This document shows positions 1-9,369 of a DNA stretch of 64,000 bases, piece after piece (position 1 is the first letter of the stretch; every line of letters begins with the position of its first letter). The stretch comes from Sphingobacterium detergens (GTDB lineage Bacteria; Bacteroidota; Bacteroidia; Sphingobacteriales; Sphingobacteriaceae): NCBI RefSeq assembly GCF_003610355.1, contig NZ_RAPY01000001.1, forward strand, positions 1,850,400-1,914,399, read 5' to 3'. A model generated the notes under the pieces. That model worked only from the letters and a program-made list of their open reading frames with translations. It was not told the origin of the DNA and did no database searches. The position numbers were made by a program, and so were the translations under genes.

Positions 1-1069
<1,069 letters not shown>

Positions 1070-1135
1070 CTATAATTTATTTTCATTACTTAGTGTAAAT
1101 AAGACACACTCTTATCTACAGACATTTTTCACAAC

Positions 1136-1143
1136 CAAATATA
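1136..1143 (-). promoter_or_regulatory. -7 box of the eno promoter
   Basis: TATATTTG on the minus strand fits the Bacteroidota TAnnTTTG box. No good TTG box is seen 19 bases upstream. It would give a 5' leader of roughly 70 bases for enolase. Confidence 0.5.
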
Positions 1144-1216
1144 ACAAAAAATGTATTTAATCCGTCATTTATTGTGAATAAAATATGACCAATCTGAATA
1201 ATTGGTTCTGCAAATA

Positions 1217-1255
1217 GCATAAAAAACCCTCCACGATAGGGAGGGTTTTTTATGC
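1217..1255. terminator. Bidirectional terminator after carA
   Basis: A perfect 16-bp inverted repeat (1217-1232 with 1240-1255) has a CCCTCC/GGAGGG core and A/T runs on both sides. It ends carA transcription 15 bases past its stop codon. Confidence 0.9.
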
Positions 1256-1269
1256 TATGCTATGTTTGC

Positions 1270-2370
1270 TTAGTTTTTGATCATTGCAACGAAATCATCA
1301 AACAGGTAACGTGAATCGTGTGGACCTGGGGATGATTCAGGGTGATATTGAACTGAGAACGCTTTTTGCCCTTTGATACGGATCCCTTCGATAGATTGGT
1401 CGTTCAAATTGACGTGCGTTATCTCCACATTTTCCGAATTTTGGATATCTTCAGCTACAACACCAAAACCATGGTTTTGTGAAGTAATTTCACAACGGTT
1501 AGCGATAATATTTTTGACTGGGTGATTGATACCACGGTGTCCGTTATGCAATTTGCTTGTGCGGATGCCATTAGCTAGCGCTAAAATCTGATGACCTAAA
1601 CAGATCCCAAACATTGGCTTGTTTGCATTCAAAATAGATTTTACGGTTTCGATAGCGTAATCCATTGGTGCAGGATCACCGGGGCCATTAGAAATAAAGT
1701 AACCATCAGGATTCCATTTTTCCATTTCCTCAAATGTTGTCTTAGCCGGGAAAACCTTTGTATAAACGTCACGGGCCTCAAAGTTGCGCAGGATATTTTT
1801 CTTGATACCCAAATCCAATACTGCAACACGTAAAGATGCATTTTCATTTCCAAAGAAATAAGGCTCAGTAGTTGTTACCTTAGAAGACAATTCAAGACCA
1901 TCCATCGAAGGAACTTTTGCCAACTGGCTCTTTAACTCTTCAACGTCTAGCGTTTCCGAAGAAATGATTGCATTCATGGCTCCTTTATCACGGATATGTC
2001 TTACCAATGAACGTGTATCCACATCGGAAATACCCACCAAATTTCCTTCTTCAAAATAGCTTTGAATAGACTCATCAGCCATTTTACGGCTATAGTTGAT
2101 GTTGTAGTTTTTACAAACCAAGCCCGCAATCTGAATTTGATTTGATTCGGTGTCATCCTCATCAATACCATAGTTACCAATATGTGCATTGGTTGTGACC
2201 ATGATTTGTCCAAAATAAGATGGATCTGTAAAAATCTCTTGATAACCGGTTGTTCCTGTATTGAAACAGATTTCACCAGTAGTCGTACCAATTTTACCAG
2301 CGGCTTTACCGTGATAAACTGTACCATCTTCTAAAACTAAAATTGCAGGCAATTTGCTGTAGTTGGTCAT
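1270..2370 (-). CDS. carA: Carbamoyl-phosphate synthase small subunit
   Basis: Glutaminase subunit of carbamoyl-phosphate synthase. It releases ammonia from glutamine for the large subunit, feeding arginine and pyrimidine synthesis. The 366 residues have the usual CPSase small-chain domain (about 1-150) and a class I glutamine amidotransferase domain. Cys257 lies in GICLGHQ, and His343 and Glu345 in YHPESS, completing the catalytic triad. carB is not next to it: a strong terminator follows, so the two subunits are separately transcribed here. Upstream lies a promoter, a 24-codon open frame and an intrinsic terminator before the start codon, which suggests attenuation. Confidence 0.97.
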   Translation of the reverse strand: MTNYSKLPAILVLEDGTVYHGKAAGKIGTTTGEICFNTGTTGYQEIFTDPSYFGQIMVTTNAHIGNYGIDEDDTESNQIQIAGLVCKNYNINYSRKMADESIQSYFEEGNLVGISDVDTRSLVRHIRDKGAMNAIISSETLDVEELKSQLAKVPSMDGLELSSKVTTTEPYFFGNENASLRVAVLDLGIKKNILRNFEARDVYTKVFPAKTTFEEMEKWNPDGYFISNGPGDPAPMDYAIETVKSILNANKPMFGICLGHQILALANGIRTSKLHNGHRGINHPVKNIIANRCEITSQNHGFGVVAEDIQNSENVEITHVNLNDQSIEGIRIKGQKAFSVQYHPESSPGPHDSRYLFDDFVAMIKN

Positions 2371-2438
2371 TATCGATGTAATATTATAAAATGTGTATCT
2401 CTTCTGTTCTGAATCCTAAAGCCTTCCCTATTGGATAT

Positions 2439-2460
2439 AAAAAAAGCCCTCAAATGGGCT
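2439..2460 (-). terminator. Intrinsic terminator inside the carA leader
   Basis: On the minus strand AGCCC-6 nt-GGGCT is followed by a run of seven T. It lies about 70 bases before the carA start and downstream of a good -7 box. It could end transcripts from the genes at 2600-3264, or act as an attenuator for carA. Confidence 0.7.
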
Positions 2461-2470
2461 AAAATATTAA

Positions 2471-2545
2471 TTAACAATGCATTACCACGATTGACAAACC
2501 GTTTCCTAAGGCACCTACCAATAAAGACTCTACTTTAATTTTCAC
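2471..2545 (-). CDS. Putative 24-residue leader peptide upstream of carA
   Basis: A short frame starting at GTG 2545 reads MKIKVESLLVGALGNGLSIV and then VMHC before a TAA stop. It starts 7 bases after a TAACTTTG box, so it would be nearly leaderless, and it stops 11 bases before the terminator hairpin. The size, hydrophobic middle and position resemble a regulatory leader peptide. It is not rich in Arg, so it is not a simple arginine-codon sensor. Whether it is translated cannot be told from one genome. Confidence 0.4.
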   Translation of the reverse strand: MKIKVESLLVGALGNGLSIVVMHC

Positions 2546-2551
2546 GGGAGA

Positions 2552-2559
2552 CAAAGTTA
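2552..2559 (-). promoter_or_regulatory. -7 box upstream of the carA leader
   Basis: TAACTTTG on the minus strand is an exact TAnnTTTG match. A weak TTTC element lies 19 bases upstream. Transcription from here would run through the leader frame and terminator into carA. Confidence 0.6.
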
Positions 2560-2599
2560 CGACATATCAGTTAAAAGTGAAAAACATTTTTCAATTATT

Positions 2600-2911
2600 T
2601 TACATGGAGCCTGTTTGCCTATGTATAAATCGATGAAAGTCTCTTAAAATCAAAAAGATCAATACAGGAACAAGTCCAAAAATCATTGGATTTGCAGACC
2701 AGGCATCCTCCCATTTCATCTGTAACAAGGCGATAAAAGCAGTTGTCATTCCGCAACCGGGACATTCATATCCGGTAATTGCCTTCCAGAGACAAGGAAT
2801 GAGGATATGAATATCCGACAGCATATACAATGCGATAGCAGTGCCAAAATACCCTATGACAATGGTGTAAATCCAGTGCACTCGCAGGTATTTCAGCACA
2901 AGCCAAGCCAT
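2600..2911 (-). CDS. DUF2752 small membrane protein
   Basis: A 103-residue inner-membrane protein of the DUF2752 family, function unknown. Family hallmarks are visible: the motif YECPGCGMTTAF around residues 48-59 (two Cys in CPGC, then GMT), followed by a WEDAWSANP segment and a C-terminal hydrophobic helix. Two to three membrane helices are predicted by eye. The start codon overlaps the stop of the TM2-domain gene by one base (TAATG), which indicates translational coupling. The pairing of TM2 and DUF2752 genes is common in Bacteroidota, from memory. Confidence 0.85.
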   Translation of the reverse strand: MAWLVLKYLRVHWIYTIVIGYFGTAIALYMLSDIHILIPCLWKAITGYECPGCGMTTAFIALLQMKWEDAWSANPMIFGLVPVLIFLILRDFHRFIHRQTGSM

Positions 2912-3264
2912 TAATTATTGTTTACCGGACTTTTGATGTATTGACCATCTTTATCCTTGTATTTCCCAACAATGATCATGATCAGATCTATAAGCGACCA
3001 GATCCCACATCCACCCAGAGTAACCAACTGGAGAACCGCTGTTCCGATCTGTCCCAAATAGAAACGATGTCCACCGAAGGGGCCAAGAAACAAACAAAAT
3101 AATAAAGCGGGCAACCAGCGATCATCCTGTATACTGCGATTCTGCTGGAAAGGTTGGTTCGCGTAGAATATAGGTTGTTTCGCGCCACAGAGAGGACAGA
3201 CCTCAGCTTTGACATTAATTACCTGACCACATTCCACACAATATTTTTCGTCTTCTGTTTTCAT
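2911..3264 (-). CDS. Zinc-ribbon and TM2 domain membrane protein
   Basis: A 117-residue protein with an N-terminal zinc ribbon (CVECG near residue 9 and CPLCG near residue 23) and a C-terminal TM2 domain of two membrane helices around the motif GPFGGHRFYLGQIG (about residues 58-71). TM2 proteins are widespread membrane proteins without an assigned biochemical role. It is co-transcribed with the DUF2752 gene, with which it overlaps by one base. No convincing promoter is seen in the 330 bases upstream. Confidence 0.85.
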   Translation of the reverse strand: MKTEDEKYCVECGQVINVKAEVCPLCGAKQPIFYANQPFQQNRSIQDDRWLPALLFCLFLGPFGGHRFYLGQIGTAVLQLVTLGGCGIWSLIDLIMIIVGKYKDKDGQYIKSPVNNN

Positions 3265-3552
3265 TTTAGATTAATTTGTCAATGAAATTAGCAAAAAACT
3301 CTGAAAAAATATATTTTTTTCACGATACCACAGTCAACACAGAAAAGCCATTACAATATATCAAAGAGTACAGCAACGTAAACTGCCCCTCTATTCTCTC
3401 ATGGTCTACAATAACACTCCCAATGGGAGACTTTCCAAATTCAACTTCAATTCACATGCTTTGCAACGGGGCTACAACAGGATACCTGGGGAAGAGCGAA
3501 AAGTTCAATGAGGTTGACACTTAAGTCGGAAAATAATATCAAAAGTGATATC
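3265..3552. other. Intergenic stretch without a supported gene
   Basis: About 290 bases between the TM2 gene and the obgE terminator. An 82-codon plus-strand frame starting from TTG shows no recognisable domain, lies against the direction of its neighbours and has no promoter box, so I do not call it. The minus strand has only broken frames. Confidence 0.5.
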
Positions 3553-3586
3553 AAAAAAAAACGCTTCATAAATGAAGCGTTTTTAT
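3553..3586 (-). terminator. obgE terminator
   Basis: Hairpin AACGCTTCAT/ATGAAGCGTT with a long T run on the minus strand, 16 bases past the obgE stop. Confidence 0.9.
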
Positions 3587-3601
3587 ATATTTTGCTAGCT
3601 A

Positions 3602-4600
3602 TTAAGAGTTTATTGCTTTCCAGATCATATCTTTCAATGGCAGAATATTTTTACCACTGACGGATGAGATGAAAATATGCGGAAGCCCCTCAGGAAGCTG
3701 CTGTTCCATTTCCTTCTCAAGTTCATCATCAAGCATATCAGACTTTGTAATCGCCAATAACTTGGGTTTATCTGCTAATTCGGGATTATATGCTGTCAAT
3801 TCATTCAGTAAAATACCATACTCTTCTGCTATGGTGCGGTCTGTATCAGCAGGCACCATAAATAACAATACTGAATTGCGTTCAATGTGTCTTAAGAAAC
3901 GATAACCAAGCCCCTTCCCTTCCGAAGCACCCTCAATGATCCCCGGAATATCGGCCATCACAAACGAGCGGTTATCGCGATAACTCACCATACCGAGATT
4001 AGGCACCAATGTGGTAAATGGATAATTGGCAATTTCAGGTTTTGCGGCTGAGACTACGGACAACAAGGTTGATTTACCTGCATTCGGAAAACCTACCAGA
4101 CCAACGTCTGCTAGTACCTTAAGCTCGAGAATCATCCATTGCTCTTTGCCTGGCATCCCTGGTTGCGAAAATCGAGGGGTTTGTTTCGTAGGCGACTTAA
4201 AATGCCAGTTACCTAAACCACCCTTTCCTCCTGGAACCAGGATCTTGGTCTCACCATCTTCGGTAATATCAAACAACACCTCTCCAGTCTCTGCGTCCTT
4301 GGCAATGGTACCCAGTGGCACCTCCAATATTTCATCATGACCAGTGGCACCTGTCCGTAGCGAACTACCACCTGATTCACCATTGGAAGCGATGATATGC
4401 TTACGGTACTTCAAATGAAGTAATGTCCAAATATTAGTCGTTCCTTTCAGGATAATATGTCCTCCACGACCGCCATCACCACCATCAGGTCCTCCTGTAG
4501 CTGTGTGCTTGTCACGATGCAAATGAGCCGAACCTGCCCCACCATGTCCCGAACGACAACACACTTTCACATAATCAACAAAATTCGATCCTTGCGCCAT
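3602..4600 (-). CDS. obgE: Obg family GTPase
   Basis: Essential ribosome-associated GTPase acting in 50S subunit maturation and stress control. The 332 residues begin with the glycine-rich Obg fold (about 1-158, with repeated GG-D-G motifs) and continue with a G domain holding GFPNAGKST (P loop, near residue 165), DIPGIIEGA (switch II) and TKSD (base recognition). The variable C-terminal OCT domain of some Obg proteins is missing, as is usual in this phylum. The gene follows adk by 38 bases on the same strand and probably shares its transcript. Confidence 0.96.
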   Translation of the reverse strand: MAQGSNFVDYVKVCCRSGHGGAGSAHLHRDKHTATGGPDGGDGGRGGHIILKGTTNIWTLLHLKYRKHIIASNGESGGSSLRTGATGHDEILEVPLGTIAKDAETGEVLFDITEDGETKILVPGGKGGLGNWHFKSPTKQTPRFSQPGMPGKEQWMILELKVLADVGLVGFPNAGKSTLLSVVSAAKPEIANYPFTTLVPNLGMVSYRDNRSFVMADIPGIIEGASEGKGLGYRFLRHIERNSVLLFMVPADTDRTIAEEYGILLNELTAYNPELADKPKLLAITKSDMLDDELEKEMEQQLPEGLPHIFISSVSGKNILPLKDMIWKAINS

Positions 4601-4638
4601 TTACAATGTATTACAGTCTAAAAAAGTATTTATTTCAA

Positions 4639-5208
4639 TTAATAATTATCGATAATATCCGTTAGGTTTTTAAAGATTGTATCGATATCACCGATCCCAT
4701 CTACCTTGGATAATTTACCTTGCGCTTCGTAATAAGGTAACACATGAATTGTTTTTGTAAAATACTCATCAATGCGTTTTACCAATTTATCAGCATCGTC
4801 ATCTGAACGGCCAGAGATCTCTCTACGTTTAGCGATACGCGCTTTCAGTTCGTCTTCATTTACATCTAGTGCGATTACAACTGAGATTGACGTGTTGACA
4901 CCTTCCAAAAAAGCATCCAATGCCTCAGCTTGGGCAACGGTACGCGGAAATCCGTCAAAAATAAATCCTTTTGCTTCAGGATTCTTTTTCACTTCCTCTT
5001 CCAGCATTGCTATCGTAATCGAATCTGGCACTAAATTTCCCTCAGCAATAATCTGGCTTACTTGTTGACCAAGTGGCGTTTGACCTTTAATATGTGCTCT
5101 AAAAATATCACCAGTTGAAATATGAATCAATTGATATTTTTCAATAAGCTTTGCAGATTGAGTTCCCTTACCTGCACCCGGAGGGCCAAATATTACAAGG
5201 TTTAGCAT
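4639..5208 (-). CDS. adk: Adenylate kinase
   Basis: Cytoplasmic enzyme interconverting ATP + AMP and 2 ADP. The 189-residue length marks the short-LID form. The P loop GPPGAGKGT lies at residues 8-16, the AMP-binding STGD motif near residue 32, and GFPRT near residue 85. The LID segment lacks the four-cysteine zinc site. It starts at ATG 5208 and is followed by obgE after 38 bases; the pair likely forms an operon. Confidence 0.96.
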   Translation of the reverse strand: MLNLVIFGPPGAGKGTQSAKLIEKYQLIHISTGDIFRAHIKGQTPLGQQVSQIIAEGNLVPDSITIAMLEEEVKKNPEAKGFIFDGFPRTVAQAEALDAFLEGVNTSISVVIALDVNEDELKARIAKRREISGRSDDDADKLVKRIDEYFTKTIHVLPYYEAQGKLSKVDGIGDIDTIFKNLTDIIDNY

Positions 5209-5242
5209 AGTTTTATTTAAGAAATTAAAACGAGTTAAAAAA

Positions 5243-5277
5243 TAAAAGCCTAATCACAGATGATGACTAGGCTTTTC
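5243..5277 (-). terminator. Terminator after the first tRNA-Arg
   Basis: AAGCCTAGTCATC/GATTAGGCTT-type hairpin followed by T residues on the minus strand, just past the tRNA 3' end at 5283. Confidence 0.75.
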
Positions 5278-5282
5278 AGTCG

Positions 5283-5356
5283 TGCGCTCCAAGGGAGTCG
5301 AACCCCTAACCTTCTGATCCGTAGTCAGATGCTCTATCCAATTGAGCTAGGAGCGC
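5283..5356 (-). tRNA. tRNA-Arg (ACG), copy 1
   Basis: A 74-nt cloverleaf. Acceptor GCGCTCC pairs perfectly with GGAGCGC, the D arm contains AGCTCAATTGGATAGAGC, the anticodon loop is CTACGGA with anticodon ACG and G37, and the T arm has GGTTCGACTCC. CCA is not encoded. It has its own near-ideal promoter and terminator. Confidence 0.97.
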
Positions 5357-5402
5357 AGTAAACCATTACGTTTAGAACTCTGTCCCATTTGTTTTGGTGA
5401 CG

Positions 5403-5433
5403 CAAATATAGTCAGAATTCATTTTTTTACAAA
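5403..5433 (-). promoter_or_regulatory. Promoter of tRNA-Arg copy 1
   Basis: TTTG (5433-5430), exactly 19 bases, then TATATTTG (5410-5403): a full match to the Bacteroidota primary promoter. The surrounding GTCACCAAAAC segment recurs in the copy 3 promoter. Confidence 0.85.
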
Positions 5434-5496
5434 CTTTTTTTCAAAAAGAAGTTTCCATCCCCCTCAACACTCTACGCTTACTTCACCTTCTTTTAT

Positions 5497-5528
5497 AAAA
5501 AAAGCCAATCTTCGAGATTGGCTTTTTG
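5497..5528 (-). terminator. Terminator after the second tRNA-Arg
   Basis: GCCAATC/GATTGGC stem with a TTCGA-type loop and a T run on the minus strand, directly after the tRNA 3' end at 5529. Confidence 0.85.
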
Positions 5529-5602
<74 letters not shown>

Positions 5603-5633
5603 CTCTTTTTAATAATACAGGGACTGTATATTG

Positions 5634-5707
5634 TGCGCGCCAAGGGAGTCGAACCCCTAACCTTCTGATTCGTAGTCAGATGCTCTATCCAATTGAGCTA
5701 GGTGCGC
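5634..5707 (-). tRNA. tRNA-Arg (ACG), copy 3, diverged
   Basis: A 74-nt cloverleaf with the same body as copies 1 and 2 and two departures. Position 5 of the acceptor stem is A opposite C68 (mismatch in GCGCACC/GGCGCGC), and the base 3' of the ACG anticodon is A37, not G37. It could be functional or decaying. It is first in the two-tRNA transcript and has a good promoter. Confidence 0.9.
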
Positions 5708-5751
5708 TGGGCAACCAAAACAAATCCGTATCCTTTTCCGTTTTGGTGATG

Positions 5752-5782
5752 CAAATATCGTTATATTTATCGATTTAACAAA
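5752..5782 (-). promoter_or_regulatory. Promoter of tRNA-Arg copies 3 and 2
   Basis: TTTG (5782-5779), 19 bases, then GATATTTG (5759-5752), one base off the TAnnTTTG consensus. It resembles the copy 1 promoter, including the CACCAAAAC segment downstream, as expected after duplication. Confidence 0.75.
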
Positions 5783-5881
5783 CATTTTTTCTCTTTTTTT
5801 AACTTTATGAAACAACATTTCGTTTATCTCGTTGATAATATTATATTTAAAATATCAACTTTTTTTTTCAGACACTGACAA

Positions 5882-6721
5882 ATGTTATTATTCATGAGCA
5901 AAAGAGAATTAAAACTCAGCAAAATCCGCATTGGAGATATCAGCATCTCCTATTATATCCGTCCCAGTACAACATACCCTGCCCCTAAAACCGTGTTATT
6001 TATTCATGGGTTTCCTTTCAATAAGAACACCTGGAAACAACAATTGTTACATCTTGACGAGGAATACACTGGGATTGCCCTGGATGTCAGAGGGCATGGA
6101 CTCAGTACAAATGGACATGGTTTCTTTTCTGTCGATGTGTTTGCAAAAGATCTTGTTGAATTTATCCGGAAATTGGATCTCAATCATGTTGTGCTCTGCG
6201 GTATCTCCATGGGTGGCTATATCGCCTTGCGCACCTATGAACTGATCGGTCAGCAGCTCGCCGGATTGATTTTATGTGACACCAACTCCCTTGCGGATGA
6301 CAATAAAGGCAAACAAAAACGATTTGATTCCATACAAGCATTGCTTAAATATGGTCGAAGACCATTTGCCATCGGCTTTACGGAAAATGTGTTTTATGAA
6401 AAAACAATCCGGGAAAACCCTGAGGCCGTCGAACTCATCAAGAGCTGTATCCGCAGAAATGAGCTTTCCAGTATATGCGCAACCCAGCTTGCCTTGGCTT
6501 CCCGTACAGATACTACACATTCCTTGAAAACGATTATTATCCCTACATTGGTCATTAAAGGTAAACATGATAAATTGATGAGCGAAGAGCAGACCAGCAT
6601 TCTTATCGAAAATATCCCTGATGTTAGGTTTATGGAGTTTGAAGAATCCGGGCATCTACCCAATCTTGAAGAACCCGAAAAGTTCAATAGGGTATTGAAT
6701 GAATTTTTAGCCAGTATATAA
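5882..6721 (+). CDS. Alpha/beta hydrolase
   Basis: A 279-residue cytoplasmic alpha/beta-fold hydrolase of unknown substrate. Visible elements are the oxyanion-hole motif HGFPFN (about 42-47), the nucleophile elbow GISMGG with Ser109, the acid region VIKGKHDKLM and the catalytic His in ESGHLPNLEEP near the C-terminus. It resembles esterases and enol-lactone hydrolases, but no substrate can be assigned. A second ATG at 5894 is a plausible alternative start. It is a single gene ending in a shared bidirectional terminator. Confidence 0.85.
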   Translation: MLLFMSKRELKLSKIRIGDISISYYIRPSTTYPAPKTVLFIHGFPFNKNTWKQQLLHLDEEYTGIALDVRGHGLSTNGHGFFSVDVFAKDLVEFIRKLDLNHVVLCGISMGGYIALRTYELIGQQLAGLILCDTNSLADDNKGKQKRFDSIQALLKYGRRPFAIGFTENVFYEKTIRENPEAVELIKSCIRRNELSSICATQLALASRTDTTHSLKTIIIPTLVIKGKHDKLMSEEQTSILIENIPDVRFMEFEESGHLPNLEEPEKFNRVLNEFLASI

Positions 6722-6775
6722 AGACCGCGTTACAGTGAAGCGATCATAAAAATAAGAACTAAGGAAAGTCCGAAT

Positions 6776-6812
6776 ATAAAAAAAGCCACGCGAGTGGCTT
6801 TATTTCTTTTTT
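6776..6812. terminator. Bidirectional terminator
   Basis: AAAGCCAC/GTGGCTTT stem (6782-6801) with A and T runs on both sides, between two convergent genes. Confidence 0.85.
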
Positions 6813-6837
6813 TCATTGAGATTTCATCCTGGATACG

Positions 6838-7173
6838 TTAGAACGAAAAATCATCTTTTGAACGACTATCGGCTTCTTCAGCGTACGCATCGTCAAAGTT
6901 AGGCTCATAACGTTTTTCGATTACTTCCTGGTTAGACTTAATGTAATTTACAACATCTGTCAAACCCTCCGCAAACTTCTCAAAATCTTCTTTGTATAAG
7001 AAAATCTTATGCTTAATAAACTGGCCATCCTCAAAGCGCTTCTTGCTTTCTGTGATAGTAATGTAGTAATCGTTCGATCGAGTTGCTTTTACATCAAAAA
7101 AATAAGTTCGCTTACCTGCTCTCACCTTTTTTGAAAAAACCTCTTCACGCTCTTTGTTTTCAAAATCTCCCAT
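6838..7173 (-). CDS. PUR-family nucleic acid-binding protein (DUF3276)
   Basis: A 111-residue protein of the DUF3276/PUR-alpha-like family, found across Bacteroidota. These small dimeric proteins have the whirly-like fold of eukaryotic PUR-alpha, and RNA or single-stranded DNA binding is inferred from that fold. Supporting sequence is the N-terminal EEVFSKKVRAGKRTYFFDV, the central ITITESKKRF and the predicted helix DFEKFAEGLTDVVNYI. The tail is acidic. Monocistronic. Confidence 0.85.
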   Translation of the reverse strand: MGDFENKEREEVFSKKVRAGKRTYFFDVKATRSNDYYITITESKKRFEDGQFIKHKIFLYKEDFEKFAEGLTDVVNYIKSNQEVIEKRYEPNFDDAYAEEADSRSKDDFSF

Positions 7174-7407
7174 TGGTTGTTATTTAAGTTTAAAGTAATC
7201 TTAATCTTTGATAAATATATAATAATTCATTTTAATACACCAAATAATATTAAAAAAAAAGACAATAAACCGTAAAAATGGCATATTCATTCCATCGATA
7301 GCCGATAAAAATTAAACAACAAGATTTTTTACCGACGAAATCAGTACATTTACCGAAAATATAAGTTGTATTACCTAAAGCGAATATGCATAGTTTATTT
7401 GTGCCTC

Positions 7408-7415
7408 TATCTTTG
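7408..7415 (+). promoter_or_regulatory. -7 box of the LiaF-like operon
   Basis: TATCTTTG, an exact TAnnTTTG match, 22 bases before the ATG at 7438. No clear -33 element. Confidence 0.55.
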
Positions 7416-7437
7416 AGTCATAAATAGTAAAAACATT

Positions 7438-8319
7438 ATGGAAAAAGAACCTATCATACCAAACAGCAATAACAGCCGCAATATCGTGGGGGCCATTGTC
7501 ATCATCGTAGGTATATTCTTATTATTGAATAACCTGAATTTAGGAGACTGGTTTCCGGACTGGTTATTTAGCTGGCCGACAATATTGATCATTATTGGTT
7601 TAGTGATTGGCGTAAACTCTCAATTTCAGAAAAAATCGGCAATCATCTTATTGATTATCGGTGGTGCCAGCCTGATTTCCCGAATGATGCGTACGGACTT
7701 TGGATCAGTAACCGTCCCTATTATCATCATTTCGCTTGGGATTTATTTTATCATGAGTAAACGGAAACCGCCGATGGTTCCGCCTACCTACCCTAATCCG
7801 CCACAGAATCCTTACGATTGGGATAAACGTGTCAATAGTCCAACAGATACTCCGGCGGACGCCACAGCACCCGATGCCGAGGCAAAACCTTTTAACGAAC
7901 AATACGGATCAAGCCAACAAGCCTCGCCTAACGCGCAGGCTTTTGGCAACAAAGAGAATAGTTCATTTCATCAGTCTTTTGAGGACAGCCTTAATCTGAA
8001 TACGATTTTTGCAGGCCAAAAGAAAGTCATTTATTCCAAGCAATTTAGAGGTGGAAATTTGACCAACGTCTTCGGAAGTATTGAATTGGATCTAACAAAG
8101 GCAGATATCCAACAGCCTATTGTCATCGATACATTTCAGTTATTTGGCAGCGCACGTATTATTATCCCACCACATTGGACAGTATTCAGCAATGTAGCAT
8201 CCATTTTAGGATCTGTCGATGACCGAAGATTTCAGACGATATACAACCCTGACACCGACAAAAAGATCTATATCACTGGTACATGTATATTGGGCAATTT
8301 AACGATAAAGAATGCTTAA
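7438..8319 (+). CDS. LiaF-like membrane protein
   Basis: A 293-residue protein with four membrane helices (about residues 15-35, 43-60, 67-83 and 92-105), a Pro/Gln/Ala-rich linker (about 110-180) and a C-terminal beta-rich domain of the LiaF/DUF2154 type (from about 195, GGNLTNVFGSIELDLTKA). In Firmicutes LiaF restrains a cell-envelope stress kinase. Here the gene stands 3 bases before a LytS-type kinase gene, so a similar sensing role is a reasonable inference. The topology puts the C-terminal domain on one side of the membrane, which cannot be settled by eye. Confidence 0.8.
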   Translation: MEKEPIIPNSNNSRNIVGAIVIIVGIFLLLNNLNLGDWFPDWLFSWPTILIIIGLVIGVNSQFQKKSAIILLIIGGASLISRMMRTDFGSVTVPIIIISLGIYFIMSKRKPPMVPPTYPNPPQNPYDWDKRVNSPTDTPADATAPDAEAKPFNEQYGSSQQASPNAQAFGNKENSSFHQSFEDSLNLNTIFAGQKKVIYSKQFRGGNLTNVFGSIELDLTKADIQQPIVIDTFQLFGSARIIIPPHWTVFSNVASILGSVDDRRFQTIYNPDTDKKIYITGTCILGNLTIKNA

Positions 8320-8322
8320 TAG

Positions 8323-9369
8323 ATGAAAAACAAACTGTCCCTCAGTGTTAAAAGTCGATTAATAGGCATTATTTGTATATCCGTATTTATCGGATATCTT
8401 GCATTACAATATTTACTGATGCTACGTTCAGGATTTGATTCCGAACTGGCATTTAAAGATTCATTGATCAATAGTGCTGTGATGATGTTTTGCTGCTATG
8501 GCATGTCCTCTGCGTTAAATTTCTACACACCACAACCCCGCGAGATATGGAAGGTGCTGATTATAGGCTTGATTATGGCCACGATCAGTACAGGGTTGAG
8601 CCGTTTTTTAATGAGCTATTTTATTCAGCCCAACTTTATCACGCTACTGGATTTAACACTACCATTTCGTGGTATCGTTAACTTCCTTATCCTCACTTCT
8701 GTTGCTATTATCAATATTGTCTGGAATATCCAGGAAGATAATATCAATAACATCAAACGGAAACAAGAGTCCGAAAATCTGCTTCGCGAGGCGGAACTCT
8801 ATAATCTACGGCAGCAGCTGCAGCCACACTTTTTATTTAACAGCTTAAATTCGATCATCGCTCTAATTGGCGCGAATCCGGATGAAGCACGTAATATGAC
8901 ATTTCAACTATCTGATTTTTTACGGGGTACAATGAGAAAGGAAAACAATCAGATTATCACACTGGAAGAAGAACTGGACCATCTACAACTTTATCTTGAT
9001 ATTGAAAAGGTACGCTTTGGTCATCGTCTGAATACTTCCATCTCCTCCTCGGAGGAAATATTTAGTAATAAATTGCCAGCAATGATCATCCAGCCTCTGG
9101 TAGAGAATGCCATTAAGCATGGATTGTACAATATAACCGACCAAGTCGAAATACAAATTAAATGCACCTCAAATGAGGGACAACTTCTGATTCAAATTAC
9201 CAATCCATTTGATGTCGAGGAGCAATCGAGTCCTAAAAAAGGTACCGGATTTGGCCTTTCCAGTATTCAACGCAGATTATATCTTTTATATGGAAGAAAT
9301 GATCTTATGGAGACCCAGATTCAGGACAATATATTTACTAGCACCCTAAAAATACCTCAATATGATTAA
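8323..9369 (+). CDS. LytS-type sensor histidine kinase
   Basis: A 348-residue membrane kinase with four hydrophobic N-terminal helices (about 12-130), a short coiled coil and a His_kinase domain (PF06580 type). The phospho-acceptor is in QLQPHFLFNSLNS near residue 168, the N box in QPLVENAIKHG and the G box in GTGFGLSSIQRR. There is no extracellular sensor domain, so it may sense through the membrane or through the LiaF-like partner. It overlaps the response regulator gene by 8 bases. Confidence 0.93.
   Translation: MKNKLSLSVKSRLIGIICISVFIGYLALQYLLMLRSGFDSELAFKDSLINSAVMMFCCYGMSSALNFYTPQPREIWKVLIIGLIMATISTGLSRFLMSYFIQPNFITLLDLTLPFRGIVNFLILTSVAIINIVWNIQEDNINNIKRKQESENLLREAELYNLRQQLQPHFLFNSLNSIIALIGANPDEARNMTFQLSDFLRGTMRKENNQIITLEEELDHLQLYLDIEKVRFGHRLNTSISSSEEIFSNKLPAMIIQPLVENAIKHGLYNITDQVEIQIKCTSNEGQLLIQITNPFDVEEQSSPKKGTGFGLSSIQRRLYLLYGRNDLMETQIQDNIFTSTLKIPQYD

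Noticed and set aside
3276..3524. 82-codon plus-strand frame
   Set aside because: Starts with TTG, has no recognisable domain or promoter box and is opposed to its neighbours.
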